From the NCBI GenBank assembly GCA_964532485.1, contig CAZHKE010000023.1, positions 1-44,997 of the forward strand: a stretch of 44,997 nucleotides of DNA, read 5' to 3'. This stretch comes from DATBSK01 sp964532485. GTDB lineage: Bacteria; Actinomycetota; Acidimicrobiia; IMCC26256; PALSA-555. Position numbers and translations under genes: made by a program. The notes below the pieces were generated by a model. That model made no database searches, had not been told where the DNA came from, and saw nothing but the letters and a program-made list of their open reading frames with translations. Shown here one piece after another: positions 40,097 to 44,997 of this stretch (its first letter is position 1; each line of letters opens with the position of its first letter).

Positions 40097-40951
40097 TCAC
40101 CCGGGTTCTTGCAGCTGGTCCACCAGGTCGGTCAGCTCGCCCTCTTCAACCTCCGCCGTCTGTCCGCCGAGCTCGAGGAACCGCGCCATCCGCTGGCGTG
40201 CGACGGGCTCGGCGAGCGCGGTGCGGAAGCCGGCGGCCTCCGTGGCGAACCCGACCACCCGGTCACCGAACGCGGCGTCGACCGCCCGCTTGGCCTCGGC
40301 GACGGCGACCGGCGGGAACGACGCGATCCGCGTGGCCAGGTCCTGCACGAACTCCTCGACCACGTCGTCGTCGAGGACGTTGTTGATGTAGCCGATCGCC
40401 TCGGCCTCCTCGGCGTCGACGTCTGCGCAGCCGAGCACGATCTCGAGGGCGCGCGCCCGGCCGACCAGCCGGCTGAGTCGTTGCGTGCCGCCAGCACCGG
40501 GAATGATCCCGAGCGCGACTTCAGGCTGCGCGAACACGGCGTCGTCGGACGCGAAGCGCAGGTCGCACGCCAGCGCGATCTCCGAGCCGCCGCCCCGCGC
40601 GATCCCTTGCACGAGCGCGATCGACACCTTCGGCATCTCGCGCAATCGCTCGAGCAGGACGTTGACCGGCGCCGGCTCGCCGTCGGTGCCCCGCGCCGCG
40701 GCGTCCATCCCCCCGGCGCGCATCTCCAGAATCATGCCGACGTCGGCATGCGCGATGAAGAAGTCGGGGTTCCCACTCGTGAGCACGAGCACGCGAGACG
40801 CCTCGTCGTTCTCGAACGCGCCGATCAGGCCGACGATGTCGGCCGTGAGCTCGCGGTCCCAGAGGTTGATCGGCGGGTGGTCGATGACGGCCCACGCGAC
40901 GCCGTCCTCGACGTCGACCGCGATGTGGACGAGCGTGTCGTAGGAGCTCAT
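40097..40951 (-). CDS. Enoyl-CoA hydratase/isomerase (crotonase) family protein
   Basis: A 284-residue crotonase. VAWAVIDHPPINLWDRELTA, VLTSGNPDFFIAHADVGMIL (oxyanion-hole strand; the usual AFCAGAD is FFIAHAD), GIARGGGSEIALACDLRFAS and PEVALGIIPGAGGTQRLSRL are the expected blocks. The acidic residue of the last block is present, while the first catalytic Glu is less obvious. It probably hydrates or isomerises an enoyl-CoA. The acidic C-terminus is slightly extended. CGGAG directly precedes the ATG, which lies 7 bases after the upstream SDR stop. A hydrolase or racemase role within the crotonase fold cannot be excluded. Confidence 0.9.
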   Translation of the reverse strand: MSSYDTLVHIAVDVEDGVAWAVIDHPPINLWDRELTADIVGLIGAFENDEASRVLVLTSGNPDFFIAHADVGMILEMRAGGMDAAARGTDGEPAPVNVLLERLREMPKVSIALVQGIARGGGSEIALACDLRFASDDAVFAQPEVALGIIPGAGGTQRLSRLVGRARALEIVLGCADVDAEEAEAIGYINNVLDDDVVEEFVQDLATRIASFPPVAVAEAKRAVDAAFGDRVVGFATEAAGFRTALAEPVARQRMARFLELGGQTAEVEEGELTDLVDQLQEPG

Positions 40952-40958
40952 CTCCGAG

Positions 40959-41753
40959 TCACTCCGGCATGGGGGGATCCCACTGGACCCCGTTCATGTG
41001 GCTGCCGCCGTCGGCGAACATCGTCATCCCGGTGATGTAGTCGCTGTCGTCGCTCGCGAGGAACAGCGCGACGCCGCCGATGTCGTGCTCCGGGTCACCC
41101 ATCCGCCCGATGGGGTTCTGCTCGAGCATCTCCTTGGCGTTCTCGGGCGCGGCCTCCGCGAACGCGATGTATGCGGGGGACGCCGCGGCCGGCGCGATGC
41201 AGTTGACGAGGATGTTGTGGCGCGCCCACTCACGCGCACCGGTGCGGGTGATCGCCTGGATCGCGAGCTTCGCCGCGTTGTAGTCGACGGAGTACTGGTG
41301 AGCGTTGATGCCGTTGAGCGACACGAAGTTGATGATGCGGCCCCAACGCTGCTCCTTCATGTGAGGGAACACGGCCTGCATCGCGCGGAACGTGTGCATG
41401 GGCCCGCCGTCGAACGCGAGCTGGAGGTCGACGTCCGGCTTCTGCTCGAAGCGCATCATGCTGCCGGTGACGTACGCATTGTTGACGAGGACGTGCACGC
41501 CGCCGAGCTCGTCGGCGGCGATCTTCACCATGCGTTCGATGTCGTCCTTGTCGAGCACGTTCGTCTCGACGAACCTCGCCCGGCCGCCGAGCTCGTCGAC
41601 GATCTCGCGCTCGACAGCCATCCCGGTCTCGGTGTTCAGCTCGGCGACCAGCACGGCCGCGCCTTCGCCGGCGAACCGCCGCGAGATCCCGCGTCCGATC
41701 CCCTGCCCAGCTCCCGTGACGATGGCCACCTTCCCGTCGAGCCGACCCATCAT
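40959..41753 (-). CDS. Short-chain dehydrogenase/reductase
   Basis: A 264-residue SDR with an intact catalytic set: KVAIVTGAGQGIGRGISRRF, VLVNNAYVTGS at NNAG, NFVSLNGI for Ser, and DYNAAKLAIQAI for Tyr/Lys. The C-terminus MFADGGSHMNGVQWDPPMPE is typical of FabG-like enzymes in actinobacterial lipid pathways. It begins with two adjacent ATGs (41753 and 41750). The Shine-Dalgarno/start block GGAGCGATG is the third copy of a 14-base tandem repeat, and a short frame from copy 2 stops on the ATG (ATGA). It is the first gene of the operon with enoyl-CoA hydratase and the ABC exporter. Confidence 0.9.
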   Translation of the reverse strand: MMGRLDGKVAIVTGAGQGIGRGISRRFAGEGAAVLVAELNTETGMAVEREIVDELGGRARFVETNVLDKDDIERMVKIAADELGGVHVLVNNAYVTGSMMRFEQKPDVDLQLAFDGGPMHTFRAMQAVFPHMKEQRWGRIINFVSLNGINAHQYSVDYNAAKLAIQAITRTGAREWARHNILVNCIAPAAASPAYIAFAEAAPENAKEMLEQNPIGRMGDPEHDIGGVALFLASDDSDYITGMTMFADGGSHMNGVQWDPPMPE

Positions 41754-41787
41754 CGCTCCCCCGCCACCACTCCTCCGCCACCGCTCC
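41746..41787 (-). repeat. Three 14-base tandem copies of a Shine-Dalgarno/start block
   Basis: On the minus strand, GGAGCGGTGGCGGA, GGAGTGGTGGCGGG and GGAGCGATGATGGG follow one another. Each has GGAG then a GTG or ATG two bases later. The third holds the SDR start. The GTG of copy 2 reads Val-Ala-Gly-Glu-Arg-stop, its TGA overlapping the ATG. This repeats the logic seen at 17775, at an unrelated gene. Confidence 0.8.
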
Positions 41788-41854
41788 TCCGCGTCCGGCG
41801 ACCGCGCAGGCTACCGGCCCGGCCTCACGTGGGAGACGGAGCGGACGCCGCCGG

Positions 41855-41860
41855 TACGCT
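41855..41860 (+). promoter_or_regulatory. -10 box TACGCT, leaderless promoter of the M20 gene
   Basis: TACGCT (TANNNT) is followed by exactly 7 bases (CCGCGCG) and the ATG at 41868. No Shine-Dalgarno sequence is in between, which fits a leaderless mRNA. Confidence 0.45.
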
Positions 41861-41867
41861 CCGCGCG

Positions 41868-43454
41868 ATGAGTGGTCCCGACGAGACATCGGTGGACCCG
41901 GTCGTCGACCCGGTCGTCGAGGAGGTCGNNNNNNNNNNNNNNNNNNNNNNNNNNNNNNNNNNNNNNNNNNNNNNNNNNNNNNNNNNNNNNNNNNNNNNNN
42001 NNNNNNNNNNNNNNNNNNNNNNNNNNNNGGTCGTCGAGGAGGTCGCCGCCGCGGTCGATGCCGGCTTCGACGACGCCCGGCTCGCGCTCGAGGACCTCGT
42101 GCGCATCGCCAGCATCAGCGCCGACGCCGACCGGCGCGCCGACGTGCAGCGCAGCGCCGATGCGACGGCGTCGTACCTCGAGTCGTGTGGGCTCGACTCG
42201 GTGCGCCAGGCGACCGTACCGGGCTGCCCGCCGGCGGTCATCGCCCAGTGGGCCCACGCCGGGTCGTCCGACGAAGGCTTCCCGACCGTCCTCTTCTACG
42301 CGCACCACGACGTGCAGCCCCCGGGCTACGAGGAGCGCTGGACATCGGACCCGTTCGAGCCCGTGGCCCGCGACGGGCGCCTCTACGGCCGGGGAACCGC
42401 CGACGACAAGGCCGGCGCGGTCGCGCACGGGGCGATGCTCAAGGCCTGGCTCGACACGACCGGCGGGCTCCCGTGCAACGTGAAGGTGCTCATCGAGGGC
42501 GAGGAGGAGATCGGCTCCCCGCACCTGGGCGCGTTCCTCACCGAGTACGCCGACGACCTCGCGGCCGACGTGCTGGTCCTCGCCGACGCGGGCAACTGGA
42601 ACGTCGGCACCCCCGGCCTCACGTACTCGCTGCGCGGCCTCGCGGGCGGCGACATCCGCATGTCGATGCTCGACAGCCCGCTGCACTCGGGCATGTCCGG
42701 CGGCGTCGTCCCCGACCTGGCGATGGCGCTCGCGCACGTGCTCGACTCGATGGTCGACGAGCACGGAGACGTTGCGATCGACGGCTTCTGGGACGACGTC
42801 CGCGAGCCGTCGGTCGAAGAGCGCGCGCGGATCGCAGCGCTACCCGTCGACGAGGAACGGCTGCACGCCGCGTGGGGCATGCTCCCCGGTGTCGAGCTCG
42901 CAGGCGACCCGTCGGTGCCGGTCTACGAGCGGCTGTGGCACCGCCCGGCGCTCACGATCCTCGGCATCGACACGCACCCGATCGAGGGGTCGTCGAACCA
43001 GATCGTGGCGAGCGCAGCCGCCCGAGTGTCGTTCCGGGTCGCGCCGGGCCAGGATCCGACGCGGCTCAACCGGCTCGTCGCTGCCCATGTCGCGCGTCAC
43101 ACGCCGTGGGGCATCGACATCCGCTTCGACCCCTCCGAGGCTGTCCCCGCGTGGTCCTGCGAACCGGAGGGCTGGGCGTTCGATGCGGCCGACCGCGCCC
43201 TCACGGCGGGGTTCGGCACGCCGCCGGTGCACATGGGTGTGGGCGGCACGATCCCGTTCGTCGGCCCGTTCGCGGACGCGTACGGTGGCATCCCCGTGCT
43301 GATGCTCGGCCCCGCCGACCCGCACAGCCGGATCCACGGTGAGAACGAGAGCCTCCATCTCGACGACTGGCGCAAGCTCATGGTGAGCGAGGCGCGGCTG
43401 CTCCAGGATCTTGCCGATCAGTCGAGCGCCCGCCACCCGGGGTCGGGCAGCTAG
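41868..43454 (+). CDS. M20-family metallopeptidase/dipeptidase (contains an assembly gap)
   Basis: A zinc peptidase of the M20 (ArgE/DapE/CNDP) family. Metal ligands are visible in order: LFYAHHDVQPPGYEERW (His-x-Asp), GRGTADDKAGAVAHGAML (bridging Asp), LIEGEEEIGSPH (catalytic Glu-Glu) and a late His in GPADPHSRIHGENESLHL. The dimerisation lid domain lies between. It hydrolyses dipeptides or N-acyl amino acids. The N-terminus has an acidic Val-Val-Asp-Pro repeat interrupted by 100 N. Seventeen bases are identical at both gap edges, and merging them gives an in-frame protein of about 490 residues. The stop shares CTAG with that of the convergent helicase gene. Confidence 0.88.
   Translation: MSGPDETSVDPVVDPVVEEVXXXXXXXXXXXXXXXXXXXXXXXXXXXXXXXXXXVVEEVAAAVDAGFDDARLALEDLVRIASISADADRRADVQRSADATASYLESCGLDSVRQATVPGCPPAVIAQWAHAGSSDEGFPTVLFYAHHDVQPPGYEERWTSDPFEPVARDGRLYGRGTADDKAGAVAHGAMLKAWLDTTGGLPCNVKVLIEGEEEIGSPHLGAFLTEYADDLAADVLVLADAGNWNVGTPGLTYSLRGLAGGDIRMSMLDSPLHSGMSGGVVPDLAMALAHVLDSMVDEHGDVAIDGFWDDVREPSVEERARIAALPVDEERLHAAWGMLPGVELAGDPSVPVYERLWHRPALTILGIDTHPIEGSSNQIVASAAARVSFRVAPGQDPTRLNRLVAAHVARHTPWGIDIRFDPSEAVPAWSCEPEGWAFDAADRALTAGFGTPPVHMGVGGTIPFVGPFADAYGGIPVLMLGPADPHSRIHGENESLHLDDWRKLMVSEARLLQDLADQSSARHPGSGS
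41929..42028. other. Assembly gap (100 N) inside the M20 gene
   Basis: Exactly 100 N. GGTCGTCGAGGAGGTCG ends the left flank and begins the right flank. The gap is therefore probably an unmerged overlap or a collapsed short tandem repeat rather than missing unique sequence. Confidence 0.95.
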
Positions 43455-44707
43455 AGCTCGCGGGTGGCGCTCGCCGGACGGCGCTTCGCCGCGCCCCGCT
43501 TCGGCGTGGCACCCTGCGACCGATTCGTGGCCTTCCCTGCAGGACGCCGACGACGGTGGCGCGGTCGTCCCGACTTCGTCGCCGCGGGCGTCGCAACGAC
43601 GTCACGGTCGACCGAGAGCCCGAGCGAGCGCCGGACCTTCACGACGGCCGCCGCCTGCTCGGCGTCGACCAGCGAGATCACCGTGCCGCTCGCGCCCGCC
43701 CGGGCGGTGCGCCCCGAGCGGTGCGTGTAGTCCTTGGCGTCGTTGGGTGGATCGAAGTGCACGACGCATGCCACGCCGTCGACGTGGATGCCACGGGCCG
43801 CGACGTCCGTCGCGACGAGCGCGTCGACGCGGCCTTGGGTGAACGAGGCGAGCGCACGATCGCGCTGGCCCTGGGACCGGTTGCCGTGGATCGCCACCGT
43901 TCGGACGCCCAGGCGGTCGAGGTCACGGGCGACGCGGTCGGTCCGGCGCTTCGTACGGCAGAACACGATCGTGGGACCTCCGCTGCTCTTGATCAGCTCG
44001 GCGCAGCGTTGGAGGCGGTCGCTCGCGCTCGCCCCGACCTGGACGACCTGGTGGTCGATCGGTCCTGACTCCTCGGCGGACGTCGGCAGGCGATGCACCG
44101 CCGGGTCCTGCTGGTAGCGGCGGACGAGGACGTCGACGGCGTCGTCGAGCGTCGCCGAGAAGAGCAGCGTCTGGCGCTTCGGCGACGTCCGGTCGAGCAG
44201 CCGGCGAACCTCGGGGAGGAACCCCATGTCGGCCATGCGATCCGCCTCGTCGACGACGACGATCGAGACCGCGCCGAGCTCGAGGTCTCCCTGGCCGACG
44301 AGGTCGGCAAGACGTCCGGGGCAGGCGACGACGATGTCGACGCCCCGCCGCAGCGCCTTGCGTTGGGCGTCGAAGCCCACCCCGCCGTAGATCGCGGTGA
44401 CGCGCAGGCGCCCGGGCGCTCCGAGCCACTCGAGCTCACGCCGCACCTGGGCGGCGAGCTCACGCGTCGGCACGAGCACGAGCCCCGTCGGACGTCGTGG
44501 CTCGGCCTTTGCGACGCGGGCGACGAGCGGGATGCCGAACGCGAGCGTCTTGCCCGATCCGGTGTCGGCCTGGCCGCACACGTCGCGGCCCTGGAGGGCA
44601 TCAGGGACGGTGAGGGACTGGATGGGGAACGGCTGGTCGATCCCACGGGCTGCGAGCGCGTCGCTGATGGCGCGCGGCACCCCGAGATCGGTGAACTGCT
44701 TGGACAT
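43451..44707 (-). CDS. DEAD-box ATP-dependent RNA helicase (RhlE/DeaD-like)
   Basis: A 418-residue helicase. The Q motif is FTDLGVPRAISDALAARGID followed by QPFPIQS. Motif I is ADTGSGKT, Ia PTRELAAQ, Ib CPGRL (usually TPGR), II VVDEADRMADMGF, III SAT, V ATDVAARGIHV and VI HRSGRTARAG. The C-terminal tail of about 60 residues is Arg/Lys-rich (GRPRHRRRRPAGKATNR), an RNA-binding extension typical of RhlE/DeaD proteins active in ribosome assembly and cold adaptation. I chose ATG 44707 (MSKQFTDLG), where family similarity begins, with GGAG about 11 bases upstream. A 231-base gene-free leader region precedes it. Confidence 0.95.
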   Translation of the reverse strand: MSKQFTDLGVPRAISDALAARGIDQPFPIQSLTVPDALQGRDVCGQADTGSGKTLAFGIPLVARVAKAEPRRPTGLVLVPTRELAAQVRRELEWLGAPGRLRVTAIYGGVGFDAQRKALRRGVDIVVACPGRLADLVGQGDLELGAVSIVVVDEADRMADMGFLPEVRRLLDRTSPKRQTLLFSATLDDAVDVLVRRYQQDPAVHRLPTSAEESGPIDHQVVQVGASASDRLQRCAELIKSSGGPTIVFCRTKRRTDRVARDLDRLGVRTVAIHGNRSQGQRDRALASFTQGRVDALVATDVAARGIHVDGVACVVHFDPPNDAKDYTHRSGRTARAGASGTVISLVDAEQAAAVVKVRRSLGLSVDRDVVATPAATKSGRPRHRRRRPAGKATNRSQGATPKRGAAKRRPASATREL

Positions 44708-44938
44708 GGTTGCTTGATTGCTCCGGTGTCGGCCGCCGGTGTGCGGCGGTGGATGGCGATGTCTCACGAGGGGCGAACTGACCCCGAGACGCCGATCCCG
44801 ACTCGCCCGCGTGGTGTGCCGGCGTGGAACCGCGAGAACCAAGGCGGATTGCCCGATGCGGAGCCCGGTGCTCGCACGACGGCGGACCGAGCTGACGTCA
44901 GTGTAGTCGAGAGCGCACGCCGGAGCGGACCGCTCTGG
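44708..44938 (-). promoter_or_regulatory. Upstream region of the helicase gene, with palindrome at a candidate promoter
   Basis: Gene-free stretch. On the minus strand TACACT (44900-44905) fits TANNNT. It partly overlaps a perfect 10-base palindrome CTGACGTCAG (44892-44901), which would sit over the transcription start. This predicts a 5' leader of about 185 bases, reminiscent of structured leaders of cold-induced helicase genes. An inverted repeat GAGCGG-A-CCGCTC (44923-44935) may be the terminator of the edge gene. No reading frame here looks real. Confidence 0.35.
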
Positions 44939-44997
44939 TCAGATCCGCACGACCACGAGCGCATCGGCGGCCGACTCTGCACCCCACACCTCCCCCG
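44939..44997 (-). CDS. C-terminal end of an unidentified protein (cut by window edge)
   Basis: The minus strand entering from the right edge is open and reads EVWGAESAADALVVVRI before a TGA at 44939-44941. The alternating hydrophobic ending looks like a genuine C-terminal beta-strand, but 18 residues are too few to identify a family. Confidence 0.35.
   Translation of the reverse strand, partial: GEVWGAESAADALVVVRI

Noticed and set aside
1..44997. CRISPR arrays, tRNA/rRNA genes, insertion sequences, prophage
   Set aside because: No regularly spaced repeats, tRNA-like or rRNA-like segments, transposase motifs or phage genes were seen while reading both strands.

Overview
The window is uniformly GC-rich DNA, roughly 70% G+C by eye. 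It uses many GTG starts and 4-base start/stop overlaps, and is full of families typical of lipid-degrading Actinomycetota: LLM-type flavin/F420 oxidoreductases, FadD ligases, SDRs, amidohydrolase-2 proteins, CaiB, an Ltp2-like thiolase with a DUF35 partner, and a P450. A high-GC actinobacterium, quite possibly an uncultured Acidimicrobiia-like lineage, is my inference. Three runs of exactly 100 N (8998, 27167, 41929) mark it as a scaffolded draft, probably a metagenome assembly. I saw no rRNA, tRNA, CRISPR array, insertion sequence or phage gene.

Layout. 1-3954 (minus): SDR, acyl-CoA ligase, Zn-alcohol dehydrogenase, carboxymuconolactone-decarboxylase-like protein. 4027-8469 (plus): acyl-CoA ligase, two barrel-like small-molecule proteins, two DUF202 membrane proteins and an LLM oxidoreductase. 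8483-12780: a cupin, an LLM remnant at a gap, an LLM gene, then SnoaL-like/LLM/SDR genes. Here two intergenic palindromes match the mycobacterial KstR consensus. 12936-15341 (minus): Nudix, DUF4202 and Gfo/Idh/MocA genes. 15427-19889 (plus): fused double CaiB CoA-transferase, Ltp2-like thiolase, DUF35 protein and a small membrane protein. 19967-25059 (minus): two amidohydrolases, an MFS exporter and two SDRs, one very like 3-alpha(20-beta)-hydroxysteroid dehydrogenase. 25116-27681: beta-lactamase-like esterase, LLM, SnoaL. 27707-33977: an amidohydrolase divergent from an SMP-30/FadD17-like/Hsd4A-like/GerW/amidohydrolase operon. 33982-37370: P450 and an FadH-like flavoprotein. 37387-41753 (minus): a five-gene operon of SDR, enoyl-CoA hydratase, SDR and a DrrAB-like ABC exporter. 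41868-44997: M20 peptidase, DEAD-box helicase and the tail of one further gene.

Taken together the genes resemble a catabolic island for steroid-like or branched/cyclic isoprenoid acids: CoA activation, hydration and beta-oxidation, side-chain aldol cleavage, F420/FMN redox steps, ring or lactone hydrolysis and export. No substrate can be proven from sequence alone.

Two things stand out beyond gene content. First, two perfect KstR-type operators lie 502 bp apart and no KstR gene is visible. Second, translation-start regions have been duplicated in tandem at three genes (17803, 19159, 41753). Each duplication leaves a very short reading frame that ends exactly on the true start codon. Several transcription units also have a TANNNT box 6-8 bases before the start codon, the arrangement of leaderless actinobacterial mRNAs.
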